Below, one piece after another: positions 47,136 through 58,022 of a stretch of 64,000 nt of DNA (position 1 is its first letter; the number at the start of each line of letters is the position of its first letter). Both the position numbers and the translations under genes were made by a program. Below the pieces are notes generated by a model that made no database searches, had not been told where the DNA came from, and was given only the letters and a program-made list of their open reading frames with translations. Where the stretch lies: positions 54,219,600-54,283,599 of the forward strand of contig NC_082702.1 in NCBI RefSeq assembly GCF_949987515.2, written 5' to 3'. The DNA comes from Delphinus delphis (taxonomy: Eukaryota > Chordata > Mammalia > Artiodactyla > Delphinidae).

Positions 47136-47166
<31 letters not shown>

Positions 47167-47393
47167 TCCATTATTGCATCTCCTTCTCTGGCTCTCCCAC
47201 CTCCCTCTTATAAGGACCCTTGTAATTACTTTGGATCCACCCGGATAATCCAGGATAATCTTCTCCTCTCAGTATGCTTTACTCAATCACATCTTCAAAG
47301 TCCTTTTAGCCACTAAGGTACCATATTCCCTGGTTCCAGGGATTAGGACATGGACATCTTTGGGGGCCAGTATTCTGTCTACCACAGAAGGTA
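46866..47393 (-). mobile_element. MLT1-like LTR carrying a (CT)n tract
   Basis: Reverse MLT1 order: tccccacggctgccatagca, aaatctgtggcttaaacagt, gaaatcagaagtccaaaatg, tcttataaggacccttgta and the end attctgtctaccaca. A (CT)14 run at 47136-47164 is embedded in it. Confidence 0.75.
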
Positions 47394-47519
47394 TGAAAGC
47401 CTCTGGGACCAAAAGCTTGATGGCATTTAGAGCTCGCTTCCACTGTGCTCTGTGCTTGACTCATGAACGTGACACTGGGCATCTAACAGCTTAATCACAG
47501 AGACAGACATGTGAAGGGA

Positions 47520-48305
47520 ACATTGCTGTGTCATTAAGTCAACCAAGAAGAAAGCATTCACCATAACATACAGACAGGACTAATGCAGAGGAGGAAGGGG
47601 TAATTCTGGGAAGAACAGAAAAGCTTTAGGAGGGAAACACATCTAAGTAAGGTTTATAAGGACGAGTAATTCTCCAAGGGGGTGGAGGGAATCATGGGTA
47701 GGGAGGGCCTCCCAGGCAGAGGGCACAGCATGAGCTAAGGTGTCAAGGAGTGAAGAACCCGAGATGCTGGGATTGCAGGTAGCCCGGTGTTACCGGAGTG
47801 CAACACCGTGCGTGAGGAGCTCTGGGGGATCAGGCCAGGATGGGGGTGTCTTCTGTGCTTTGGGAGCTTGCACCTTATCCTGTAGCTACCGAAGGGCTGC
47901 TGCAGCATTTTGAGGAGGGTCCTGTGGCCAAGTGGCAGTTTAGGCGGCTCACTGTGTCTGGCTTTGGGTGGAGAGGGGTCTGGAAGAGAGCAGAGGGAAC
48001 CAGTCTGGAAGCTGTTGTAGTAACTCAGGTGAGAAAAGATGAGGACTCGAAGTCATGTGACAACAGGGGTGACAGAGAAAAGAGGATGGACTCAGGAGAG
48101 GTTGGGGAGGCGACATCAGTAACAGTTGATGATGGGCTCTTTGAAGTGAAAGCGGGAAGAGCTGAGGACACCTCCCAGGCGTTCAGCTTGAGGTGATGCC
48201 TCCAAGAGGAGGGCCGTGTTGCAGGGACGATAACAAGTTTTGTCATTGGTCCATGAAAATTGAGGGAGAACATCCAAAGGAGACATCCAGAAGATGAAGC
48301 AGGCT
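47520..48305 (+). repeat. Ancient interspersed repeat (family not named), long copy
   Basis: gaaaagctttaggagggaaa, gaggagctctgggggatcag, gcttgcaccttatcctgtag, agctgttgtagtaactcagg and ttgaggtgatgcctccaaga. The longest copy of this family in the window. Confidence 0.55.
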
Positions 48306-48508
48306 CGAGGGGCAACCATAGTGTTATTTAATGCCTTACTGGGAGTACATTTTTTCTAGAAAGGGAAAAAACAGGAAAATTCCACGGAGAGAGAAACTTT
48401 GGTAAACTATGTTTCTGTTTTTCATTTAAATTGCATCATAAACAGGTAAGTTTTAAGTTAAAATAAGGGTGACCTGCAGTTCATCAAGTGTTCATTCAAA
48501 ACGATGCT

Positions 48509-48688
48509 AATCAAAGTGTGGTCCTCAGATCAGCAGCAGCAGCATCTCCTAGAAACTTTCTGAAAATGCACATCCTCAGGCCCTACTCTGGACCTCACGA
48601 GTCATTAGCCCTCTAAGTGGGCTGAAAATCTGTGTTTTAATGCACCCACCAGGGAATTCTGACACAAGCAAGTTCCAGAAGCACTGAC
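48509..48688 (+). repeat. MER5A-type hAT-Charlie element
   Basis: aaagtgtggtcctcagatca, atcctcaggccctactctgg, gaaaatctgtgttttaatgc and the end ttccagaagcactgac. Confidence 0.85.
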
Positions 48689-49064
48689 TGAGACAGTCTG
48701 TCTTAAGCACCTACTATGCACTGGGCATAATGTTGCCATGGCAATTCAAGGCCAAAAGTTTAGAAGAAACAGGCTAACACAGTAAACAGTGACTGAAAAT
48801 ATATAAAAACGATAGAGAAAGAGCACTTTAATTTTATTTTATTTTCCTTCATGTTTTAGACGTCTGTACTTCCTTGTCTCAATCAAACAGATTAAACCAA
48901 GCAGTTCTTTAGCATCTTCAGATCTGCCCCAAGTCAACCATATGCTTCTTGGGATTCCCTAACTCTGTTCCCTCAGGCTGGGAGCTCCTTGAAGGTGGGA
49001 TGGACTAGATGATGTCTGAGATACTTTCAAGAAACAATGGGTTGTGTCTCTTAGCATCACAGAC
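48689..49064. other. Intronic sequence, nothing recognised
   Basis: About 375 bp. An ATTTT-rich stretch lies at 48828-48846. Confidence 0.4.
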
Positions 49065-49735
49065 CTTGATTCCAGCCACACTAGTGGCCCCGTGTTAGCT
49101 GGACCTCCATGCTGGTGCTCAGGCTCCTCTTCCCTCTCTGAATTCTCTGCCTTCACACCTCCTTCAAAGCTCAGCTCCAGTCTGCATTGTCCTGAAGCCA
49201 CTTAAAAACCACAGTAGCCCTCCCAGATGCACCCTTCACATCTGAAGCTATTGCATACATGTTCAGCACACACTACCTGGTGTCTTGTGGAGCCACTTAT
49301 ACATGTTTTACCTTCAGCCAAGCCATGAGTTCCTTGCAAGTAGGGAATATATTTTATACTTCTTCTTGTTCCCAAGGTGTCCTGACCAGAATCAGAATCA
49401 GTCTTCAGTTCTTATTAAACCATTGAATTTAATAGTGTTTTAGGATTAATAGCTTCTCATCTTCCACAGAAATTCACTTCCACATCAAGACCCCATTTCT
49501 AATCCTATAGTAGGAGATTCTCCTCTGCAGGAACGTCTCCTTCCTCCCCCCACCAAGGTCTGAGCTAAGTGGCCTTTCTTTTGCAATAACCACAGCACTC
49601 TTCTTACTCCCGTCTCATTTTGCTGAAATTACCTGGGAATTATCTAGCACCAGGTTTGTCTCCCTTTACTTGTTATTGCTTTCTAGCACAATGCCTAATA
49701 CATCGTAAGTGCTCAGTAAATATTAAATAAAATTC
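49065..49735 (+). repeat. L2 LINE fragments
   Basis: cctccttcaaagctcagctc, ccatgagttccttgcaagta and, at about 49682, ctagcacaatgcctaataca with cagtaaatattaaataaa. At least two L2 pieces are separated by less clear sequence. Confidence 0.65.
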
Positions 49736-51039
49736 ATATCGCCTTCCTGAGCACCCCATGTCCTGACCCCCTTCTCATAGACCTTAATTGGTACACTTCG
49801 AATAACACTTATCTCATCATACCTTACATACTTGCTTTCTGTCCATTTATCTAAAAATGGACTGAAAGCAGCATCTGTATCATTCATCACATCCTCGCAG
49901 AGTTACTTGAACCTAGTAGACACTATATAAATGTTTCAGTGGAATCAACCTGAATGTCAAATATTTACCGCCTTGGGTCTGAAGGGTGTGATTTTTCCAG
50001 GTATGCTATGAATGCCTTTGGCATTTTATTTGCCGTGACTCATCAGTAACATCAGAAGAAGTACACTTCACATGGAAATGTTTTATTTGATTTTGGTATC
50101 CCTCAACCTGAAATCTATCACTTAGGTTATTCCAACTGCATATATCTAAGAGGCTGTGTTTATTTCCCCTGCTGCTTCCCCATCCTGCTGACTTTGTCAG
50201 CAACCAGTAAATCTGGGGAAATGAGCTATGCCTTCTCCTTATCCACCACACCCCAGCCAAAATGAAAACACAGCAGATGACAGCCAAGTACATGAACGTC
50301 CACATTAGCGGTGAGCAGCAAAGTAAAAGGAGGCCTAAAGCCAAACACAAGTCAAACCCGACTTGCCGTGTTGCATAGGAAGGTGGAGGAATGTCACTCG
50401 CTGTCTGCAGTGGGAAAAGGGCACCTTTTACAAGGGGATGTACACGGTTCCTGCTGGATTTATGGACTACCTTTCCCCAGTGTTATGTGGCCAGAGTGGA
50501 TAAATCAAACTCCAGACAGACAACAACTTGTTCTGCTCCAGATACTGTTTTCACCAATCTGCTTGCAGTATTTATAGACCAGGTGTCAGGTGCAGAAGAA
50601 TGTGGTCCCTGTTCAGGTGCCATATCACAAGGAGTCTCAGCCTATCCGAGCAAAGCTGATGAGTACATAAATAAACCAATTGCATTACATCTTTCCCATA
50701 AATCTCATATTAATATTTCTCACTAACAATACCTTCAGTGTTAGACCACAAAAGGATTTATTGAAAAAGACTCTTACAGATTTCCTTGACCCTCAAAGCA
50801 CAGTTTAAAAGCTGGAGCCAACTCTTACCACCTGATAATAACTGATTGTGTATACCGCTTTCCAACTATGGACTCTATGACATCATGTTGGTAGCTTGAA
50901 ATCAGCCATGGTAAGAGTATTTAAACCACCAAAATTGACAAATCTGCAAATCAGGCACATGTGCTGTTAAACATTTACAGGCACATCACTCTTTGTAATT
51001 CATTATTTTATAAAAAATGTATCTATAAGTGACTAATTA
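49736..51039. other. Intronic sequence, nothing recognised
   Basis: About 1.3 kb without clear features. 49860-49945 may be a further L2 end (actgaaagcagcatctgtat). Confidence 0.4.
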
Positions 51040-51195
51040 GTGCATAACAGCCTTGTTCCAGGCACTGAATTAGTAGCTGGGAGATAAAACTTTAAACAAG
51101 ACAAGGTCCCTGACCTCATGGAGCTCAAGTCGTCAGGGTCAACATAGCCAATAAACAAGTAATCAATAAATGAGAATATTACAGACTGTGATAGT
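51040..51195 (+). repeat. Ancient interspersed repeat (family not named)
   Basis: aacaagacaaggtccctgac, ctcatggagctcaagtcgtc and gactgtgatagtgctggag. It resumes after the MaLR and MIR at 51695 (aaggtccctgccttcatgga). Confidence 0.55.
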
Positions 51196-51204
51196 GCTGG
51201 AGAA

Positions 51205-51470
51205 AAACTGTATTCATTATTTGTTGCAGCATAACAAATTACTCCAAAATGAGATATCTCCTATCTCACAGTTTGGACTGTCACAGAGTTGCAGTCTATG
51301 TGTTGGTGCAGAATTTGCAGTCTCATCAGAAGGTTTGACTGGGGAAGGATCCACTTCAGGGCTCTTCAGTGGTTGCTGGCAGCATTCAGTTCCTTCTGGC
51401 TGTCCCTGGAGGCCATCCTAGCTTCCTGCCACATCCTTAGAAGACTTTCCAAAGGTTCTAGTACATAATA
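51205..51470 (-). mobile_element. MaLR-type LTR fragment
   Basis: gttgcagcataacaaattac, ctatctcacagtttggactg, ctggggaaggatccacttca and ggcagcattcagttccttct. MLT1/MST-type LTR in reverse; family call tentative. Confidence 0.6.
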
Positions 51471-51471
51471 A

Positions 51472-51655
51472 CAGCAGCCATCTACACATGCCAAGCTCCA
51501 TGCTTGGCACTTTACCTTACCTATTTTAATCCTCACTTACCCTAGAAGTATTATTATTCTCCCCATTGGACAGGTGAGGAAACTGAGGCAGGGAGAACTT
51601 AAGTAACTTGACCAAGTTCACTCAGCTACTAAGAGGTGAAGCTGATCAAATGCTG
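51472..51655 (-). repeat. MIR SINE, reverse
   Basis: gctccatgcttggcacttta, ttattctccccattggacag, gtgaggaaactgaggcaggg and agtaacttgaccaagttcac. Confidence 0.92.
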
Positions 51656-51753
51656 ATATCCTTCCCTAAGTGTCAGCTACCCCATTATGCAATAAGGTCC
51701 CTGCCTTCATGGAGCTTCAGTGCAGTGAAGGATGGCCATCAGAAATGAGCAGG

Positions 51754-51963
51754 GGGGCTTCCCTGGTGGCGCAGTGGTTGGGAGTCCGCCTGCCGATGCA
51801 GGGGATGCGGGTTCGTGCCCCGGTCCGGGAAGATCCCACATGCCGCGGAGCGGCTGGGCCCGTGAGCCATGGCCGCTGAGCCTACGCGTCCGGAGCCTGT
51901 GCTCCGCAACGGGAGAGGCCACAACAGTGAGAGGCCCGCGTACCGCAAAAAAAAAAAAAAAAA
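51754..51963 (+). mobile_element. CHR-type SINE (young)
   Basis: ggggcttccctggtggcgca head, B box gggttcgtgccccggtccgg, and a long A tail. The 13-bp target duplication agaaatgagcagg (51741-51753 and 51964-51976) is perfect. Confidence 0.97.
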
Positions 51964-51976
51964 AGAAATGAGCAGG

Positions 51977-53703
51977 AATTCACCTAAAGGAGGAAGTAGA
52001 GGTGGAAAGGTCAAACGTAAGAAAAAGTGGGGTACAGTAGAAGGAAATCCAGTCTGGACAAAGTGTGAAAAGAGGTATGGAGGTCAGTTCAAGATGAAGC
52101 AAGAGGAGGATGGGTGGGGTACCACATGGGTTAATGGCAGAACCTTTCTCCATGTAACATTTATTCATTGATTCCCCCCCACAGCTACCATTATGCTTGT
52201 TATTAGTGATAAATGTTCCGTTAAATGCTCACTCGTATGGCAGTCACGGTAGCTGTGTAAAGCATCAAGGGTCCAGTGATTGATTACATGCCATATTTAG
52301 TGACATGGCTTGATTCTTTTTTTTTCAAGATGGAATGTTTGCTTTTCAAATCAGTGTGATCAGTGAACCCAGCCCGTGTCTGTGGAGATACACCCGAGGC
52401 TTTTTCTTGCAGACACGCCATCTTCCTTTTGTTTCTAGGATATATATTAACTGGTAGCAAGTAGACACCCAGAAAGAGATGGCAAATACAGTAGAGATGC
52501 ATAGCTGCAGAATTCAAACCAGGAGAGCAGCTTGACTCTTAGATATGTCTTACAGATCAGATAGCTTAAAATAACATCACAGCAGTCAATTTCATTCTCC
52601 CAGTTTTTACACAGTGCTTCTCTTTGTCAAAATACAGTCCTATCTCCTTGAGCTGGAGTTCCCCAAAGGATAAGCCATTCCCTGAGAATAAATGGCTCTG
52701 GTTTGGAAATGCCACTGATATGCTCAGACCTTTGAGATATAATTTAGTTCAGGGAAACAGTAATATATCATCATTATCAATGATGAAAGTAAATCACCCA
52801 GCTTGCGTGCTGCATACTGGCTCGGTGTTGGGGTCAAAGGCATGGTCCTTGCCTTTGAAAACTTTGTCATCCACTTAATGGGAGATAGTAAATGGGCGTT
52901 CAGAATAAGACCAAACAGGAAACATAGCCTTCAAATTAGTCCGGGTAGGCTAGGCACTGTAATAAACTTCCCTTAAACCTGAACAACGGCTTGTCTCTTG
53001 TTCACGTCTCAGTCTAAAGCAGGTCAGCAAAGGGTCTCTGTGCCATATAGTCATTTGGAGATGCAGGCTTCTTCCTCTTTGGGAACAGAAAACACGGAGG
53101 ATTACGTGGGAGTTTTAGGGGCCAGGTCAGTCCATCACTTCTGCCCACATTCCGCTGGCCAGAAGTGGGCACAGAATTTCCTCTTACAGTCTAGCTGTAT
53201 GCCCTGCAGTCAAAAGAAATAGGATTGGGTGAACAAGTAACTGTCCTCACCACAGTTTCCTCTGATGGCAAGAAACCGAAATTGATTCTGGCTGACTTCA
53301 GTGCCAAAAAGAATCTCCTGAATAAACGCCGAGTGTGTCACAGAATCCAGGGGAGAGTTGAAGAGCCAGCACAGGCCCAGATCTCAGAGGCAGAGCTTCC
53401 ATCTTTCTGGTTAGAGCGGTGCCTTCAGTGTAACGCAGCCAGAAAGGCTCTTTCTATTGGAGTTGATCATACCCGTCTCCCCTCTGAGCCTTGAACCAAC
53501 TGAGAGAAATAAAGCCAAGAATCAGATCGTGCCAAGGAGAGTACAGCTTGGCCTTTAGAGGACAGTGAGCTTCCTGCCCCCTGCTCAGTTCACTCACCAG
53601 TGACAGAACAGCTGGATGGCTGACGGTCTCGTCCCCCAAACGGGGTGCATCCCGTATGGGCAGAGAAGAGTACCAGCGTGTTAACTGTCCTCCCAGAACA
53701 TTC
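51977..53703. other. Intronic sequence, nothing recognised
   Basis: About 1.7 kb without repeat or gene signal. Short open frames of 60-90 codons have no recognised homology. Confidence 0.45.
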
Positions 53704-53718
53704 AAGAAGGTAAAATCC

Positions 53719-54091
53719 TGGACTTCCCTGGTGGCACAGTGGTTAAGAATCCGCCTGCCAATGCAGGGAACACAGGTTTGAGCCCTGGTCCGGGAAGATC
53801 TCACATGCCGCGGAGCAGCTAAGCCCGTGCGCCACAACTACTGAGCCTGCACTCTAGAGCCCACAAGCCACAACTACTGAGCCCACGTGCCACAACTACT
53901 GAAGCCCGCAGGCCTAGAGCCCGTGCTCCACAAGAAGAGAAGCCACTGCAATGAGAAGCACACCCACCGTAACAATGAGCAGCCCCCGCTCTCTGCAACT
54001 AGAGAAAGCTGGCGCGCAGCAACAAAGACCCAACACAGCCAAAAATAAATAAAATGAGTAAATAAATTTATTAAAAAAAACAAACAAAAAA
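53719..54091 (+). mobile_element. Long CHR-2-like SINE
   Basis: ggacttccctggtggcacag head, degenerate B box ggtttgagccctggtccggg, then a 3' body with repeated gccacaactactgagcc units and an ataaataaa-type tail. Target duplication aagaaggtaaaatcc/aagaaggtaaaaccc at 53704-53718 and 54092-54106, 14 of 15 identical. Confidence 0.94.
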
Positions 54092-54106
54092 AAGAAGGTA
54101 AAACCC

Positions 54107-54691
54107 TTCTATTGGGCCCAGGAGCAGCATGGGAGAGGCAAGAGGGTTTGCCCATGATGCCTGGTTTCACATTTCATATTCCCGGAATCCGATTGTCCCA
54201 CCTGGGGTTAGGGAGTTAACTGTGACTCGCTCAACTATTGTGAGGGAGACAAACGTGCACGTGGTCACCAGGGCCTATTCCTCTGCATCAATGTTTCTTC
54301 CCAGACGATGGGCAGCTGTGGGCTGCCTAGGACCCTTGTCCAGCAGAATAACAAAGGCAGAGTGACCTCTGAGCGGTACAGAAATGCGCATGTGTATGTA
54401 TATTTCAAGTACGAGGGATTTAGGGGCAGACTTCCTAGAAAAGGCTCAGCTGGAGTGGGAGGCAGGTCAGAGGTGAGTGGAAGGTTTTCCAGTCGTGTAA
54501 GAGCAAGGGGGCTCATACATATGCAGTTTTCTCTGAGTCTTCCACATTTCAGAGGAGGTGCTTCTATCATTGGCTGCTTGGTTTTTATTACTTTTGTCAT
54601 TGTGAAAGCAAGTATGTTTATTATAGAAAAATCCCCAAATACTCATAGGCCAGTGGACTTCTTATCTTCGAGTTGCTTTTCAAAGTGGAAA
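54107..54691. other. Intronic sequence, nothing recognised
   Basis: About 585 bp between a SINE and the tandem array. No feature. Confidence 0.4.
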
Positions 54692-55170
54692 TCTGGAAAC
54701 AACTCAAACAAATGACCATCCAGTAGGGAATGAGTGAATAAATTATGCTGGTCTGGAAACAACTCAAACAAATGACCATCCAGTAGGGAATGAGTGAATA
54801 AATTATGCTGGTCTGGAAACAACTCAAACAAATGACCATCCAATAGGGAATGAGTGAATAAATTATGCTGGTCTGGAAACAACTCAAACAAATGACCATC
54901 CAGTAGGGAATGATTGAATAAATTATGCTGGTCTGGAAACAGTTCAAACAAATGACCATCCAGTAGGGAATGATTGAATAAATTATGCTGGTCTGGAAAC
55001 AACTCAAACAAATGACCATCCAATAGGGAATGATTGAATAAATTATGCTGGTCTGGAAACAGTTCAAACAAATGACCATCCAGTAGGGAATGATTGAATA
55101 AATTATGCTGGTCTGGAAACAACTCAAACAAATGACCATCCAATAGGGAATGATTGAATAAATTATGCTG
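54692..55170. repeat. 60-bp tandem array, 8 copies, grown from an L1 fragment
   Basis: Eight head-to-tail copies with exactly 60-bp spacing, each starting tctggaaacaactcaaacaa. The unit resembles the L1 stretch before the ORF2 end, and L1-like sequence continues past the array (aatccatacagtgggctgtt). Copies differ only at a few sites. Because 60 is a multiple of three, reverse frames stay open through the array; they are not genes. Confidence 0.97.
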
Positions 55171-55305
55171 AATCCATACAGTGGGCTGTTATACAGCTGT
55201 TGAAATGAATAGACAGATCTATAAGCAGAGGTGAAAGTGATATGGTAAGACGGATTGTACAGCGGTGTGAATGCTATCATTTATTTAAATATATGTGTAT
55301 CTAAA

Positions 55306-55306
<1 letters not shown>
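55171..55306 (+). mobile_element. L1 LINE remnant flanking the tandem array
   Basis: atccatacagtgggctgtta, then gttgaaatgaatagacagat and aagtgatatggtaagacgg continue the L1-like order out of the last repeat unit. Confidence 0.7.

Positions 55307-55355
<49 letters not shown>
55307..55355. repeat. (TG)24 microsatellite
   Basis: Unbroken TG from 55307 to 55354, 137 bp after the tandem array. Confidence 0.97.
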
Positions 55356-55358
<3 letters not shown>

Positions 55359-56164
55359 GTGTAGGACAAAGGAGGGAGACACCAGGCTACTAACAACATT
55401 ACCTCTTGGAGATGGGGTTGGGGGTGGGTAGAGAGGAATGCTCACTTTCCACTTTAGAAATGACTGTATCGTTTCTATTTTCCTTACAATAATTGGATAT
55501 TCTCTGACAATACAAACATATTCTTTGGTAGCCTTAAGTTTGGCAGAAAATTGAGACTTTGGAACATCTCATCTCAAACCTTGCAATATATCTAGTTCAT
55601 AGTCTAATTGATTTTCCACTAGGTTAATCAATCGAGTTCCCATTGCAATCATAAAGTTTTATTTATATGAGGAGACAGGAGTTGGCTGGTTCATTTTTTT
55701 TAATTATTTATAAAATTTATTAAACTACAGGAGAGTTAAGCCAACGTGTCATTCGTTTGTGCCAGCGAAAGAATTTGTATGTACCTCTGCTTAGCTCTGA
55801 CTCTATTTTGTTACAGTTATATGTGAACATGCCTGTCATCAACCATAAACATCTCTGAACCCCTTAAAGAAAAGGACCCTCTTCCCATCCCTATATCCCC
55901 AACACCATATTTAGACTTGATGTCCAATAACTTCCAACTAAAGGAATGCATGAACTAATGAAAGAAAAAATTATAATAACTCTCTTTGGTCAAAAAAAAT
56001 ATTTCTGCAGAGGGGAAAATTTTAAAAGGAAAAACAATGTATTCGTGAAATTATTGGAATACTCTTGTGAAGAGCCTATTGTGATACTCTAGTGTGATAC
56101 AATCGCTCTTACACTGTCTTGCAAATAACCAGATAATTGATCATAGCATTCGTTGCAATATTAG
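55356..56164. other. Intronic sequence, nothing recognised
   Basis: About 55380-55500 may be L1-derived flank (atgactgtatcgtttctatt). The rest is AT-rich and featureless. Confidence 0.4.
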
Positions 56165-56610
56165 TCAGAATTCCCTTGTTGCTTCTCACAGAACATCTCA
56201 ATTAAATGTCTTAAGGAAAGGAGAAATTTATTAGCTCATAGAACTCACAAATCTGAGGGGTAAATTCTGGCTTCAAGAATGACTATTAAAGAGCTCAAAT
56301 TAGATTAAAAGAACTCCATCCCTTCCTCTCAGTTCTGTGTTGTCTTCTTTCTCAGGCTGCCTTTCTCTGTGTGGTTGCAAATGGTCACCACCAGCTCCAG
56401 ATTTTGGTCCTACCACCTTCAAGTCCAACAGGAAGAGGAGTTCTTTTGCCTACAAGTTCTAAAGAAATATGTCCTGGAACTGAGTTTCAATCCCAGGTGG
56501 CCTAACTTGGGTTATGTGCCTATCACATGGCAATGGGAATGGGAGGCCCTGATTGTACAAGCCTGAGCTACATGACCATCCCTAGTCCAGGGATAGAGTC
56601 AACCCTACCT
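56165..56610 (+). repeat. Possible ancient repeat (uncertain)
   Basis: gagaaatttattagctcata, ttctggcttcaagaatgact, ggtcaccaccagctccagat and gtgcctatcacatggcaatg recall an old dispersed mammalian repeat that I cannot name. Confidence 0.4.
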
Positions 56611-57002
56611 GAACTCCACGTGTACTAAGAGTGTGGAAGCGATGATACCCTCAAAGGAAGTATAGCATTAGTACCAGAGGAGGATGGGATGGATGCTTGG
56701 GAAGGCGGGGCAGCACATATCCAATAGAGTTAGCACTTGAAGCTACCCTGGGGTGTGTGTCCACAGCTACCTTCACTGCAAGTTGGAGAAGGGCAAGTGC
56801 TATGAGAAATTTACATCCTTGTTCAACAGCCATTATAGAATCATGCTCATCCCCCAATGCGTTTCATGGGGCAAGGTCAGCTGTTCTTTAACGACAAGCC
56901 ATGCCTGGGGTCATAAACTAAACATCCTGATAGGAATGATACGAAAATCGGTAAGATCTTCTTGAAAGCAATGTTGAAATATCAATAAATACTCTTAAAA
57001 TG

Positions 57003-57430
57003 TTCATACTCTTTAGTCTAATAATTCCACTTCCTGGAATCTTTTTTTTTTTTTTTTTTTTTGTGGTACACGGGCCTCTCACTGTTGTGGAGCACAGGCT
57101 CCGGACGCGCAGGCTCAGCGGCCATGGCTCATGGGCCCAGCCGCTCCGCGGCATGTGGGATCTTCCCGGACCGGGGCACGAACCCATGTCCCCTGCATCG
57201 GCAGGCAGACTCTCAACCACTGCGCCACCAGGGAAGCCCTAAGTTTTTTTTTTAAGTCAAAATACATTGAGAGCTTCCTGAATAAAGATGTTCATTGCAG
57301 TGTTATTTAAAATTGTCAAAATTTTAAGAAGACTAGAAATAACCTCAAGTCCTAATAATTGAAGATGATGAAATAAATTATAAATTATGCATATGATTAA
57401 TTTTATGCAACCCTTAAAATAATATCAAGG
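57003..57430 (+). mobile_element. Old HAL1/L1M LINE fragment hosting a SINE
   Basis: agtctaataattccacttcctgg-like start, then, after the SINE, gttcattgcagtgttattta, aacctcaagtcctaataatt and aaattataaattatgc. Strongly diverged. Confidence 0.65.
57042..57239 (-). mobile_element. CHR-type SINE, reverse, with internal 15-bp loss
   Basis: T21 tail complement, ctcactgttgtggagcacag, B-box complement gggcacgaacccatg, and end tgcgccaccagggaagccc. Compared with the copy at 37712 it lacks cctctcccgttgcgg. No clear target duplication was seen. It lies 455 bp upstream of the CDH13 exon. Confidence 0.94.
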
Positions 57431-57670
57431 AATTATGGTGGTAAATGATATTGCATGAGGGAAATGATATTAAGTTTCCATTCCCACAGCCAACTCTAGT
57501 CTATGAATGGTGACTGTCTTGCCTTGGAGAGATTCCAAAGACACATTTATGCACAACAGGTAAGAGTGCTATGAAAGGCGCCTGCCCAAATGGAGGGGGG
57601 CACACAGCGTCAGCCCGAGCAACATGCATGTCCCCTATCCCGAGTGATAACCCAGATCTAAATGTCATCC
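57431..57670 (+). other. CDH13 intron immediately upstream of the exon
   Basis: Unique sequence leading to the acceptor, with a moderately GC-rich segment at about 57560-57650. No alternative exon recognised. Confidence 0.6.
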
Positions 57671-57693
57671 TCTGTTGTGCTTTTGCTTCGTAG
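57671..57693 (+). promoter_or_regulatory. 3' splice site (acceptor) of the CDH13 exon
   Basis: A pyrimidine-rich tract (TCTGTTGTGCTTTTGCTTCG) ends in TAG directly before the first codon of the exon. The tract has several purines, so it is of moderate strength. A possible branch-point A lies in ctaaat just upstream, but this is not certain. Confidence 0.85.
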
Positions 57694-57834
57694 ACTCTGG
57701 AAAATCCCAAGTATGAATTGATCATTGAGGCTCAAGATATGGCTGGACTGGATGTTGGATTAACAGGCACGGCCACAGCGACAATCATGATCGATGACAA
57801 AAACGATCACTCGCCTAAATTCACCAAGAAAGAG
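57694..57834 (+). CDS. CDH13: CDH13 (T-cadherin) internal coding exon, end of EC2
   Basis: This 141-nt exon reads as 47 codons in phase 0 at both ends, starting [18 protein letters not shown] and ending in [14 protein letters not shown]. As I recall human CDH13, the segment matches it essentially residue for residue, in the stretch after LLDRE. T-cadherin is an atypical cadherin held on the outer cell surface by a GPI anchor. It has no cytoplasmic tail and binds adiponectin and LDL as well as mediating weak homophilic adhesion. The exon covers the end of extracellular cadherin repeat 2: AQDMAG corresponds to the AxDxxG calcium site, and DDKNDHSP to the DxND(N)xP linker that binds calcium between EC2 and EC3. 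The 3' splice site is tag|ACT after a pyrimidine-rich run (57671-57690). The 5' splice site is GAG|gtaaac, with A instead of G at +5. No other CDH13 exon was recognised, consistent with very long introns. The main uncertainty is exon number. Confidence 0.95.
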
Positions 57835-57840
57835 GTAAAC
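57835..57840 (+). promoter_or_regulatory. 5' splice site (donor) gtaaac
   Basis: GAG|gtaaac follows codon 47. The GT is intact and -1 is G, but +5 is A and +6 is C rather than the consensus G and T. The donor therefore departs from consensus at two of the positions that pair with U1. Confidence 0.85.
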
Positions 57841-57990
57841 CCCTGTTGAATGCCAGCCTTGTGTTCATGGCCGTGATTGCTGATTAATATTAATTCAGTG
57901 TACCACAGCCCTAGCCCGCTCCCTGCTTGGGACATCAAAACCCTCCTTTGTGGAGAGAAGATGGTGTCTTGCTGGAATACTCTTTTACAC

Positions 57991-58022
<32 letters not shown>

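Noticed and set aside
54692..55170. CRISPR-like regular repeat
   Set aside because: Units are directly adjacent with no spacers, and the sequence is L1-derived mammalian intron.
54621..55280. Open frames of 219 and 166 codons on the reverse strand with a repeated 20-residue unit
   Set aside because: They are made by the 60-bp tandem array. Sixty is a multiple of three, so absence of a stop in one unit keeps the whole array open. The source sequence is an L1 remnant.
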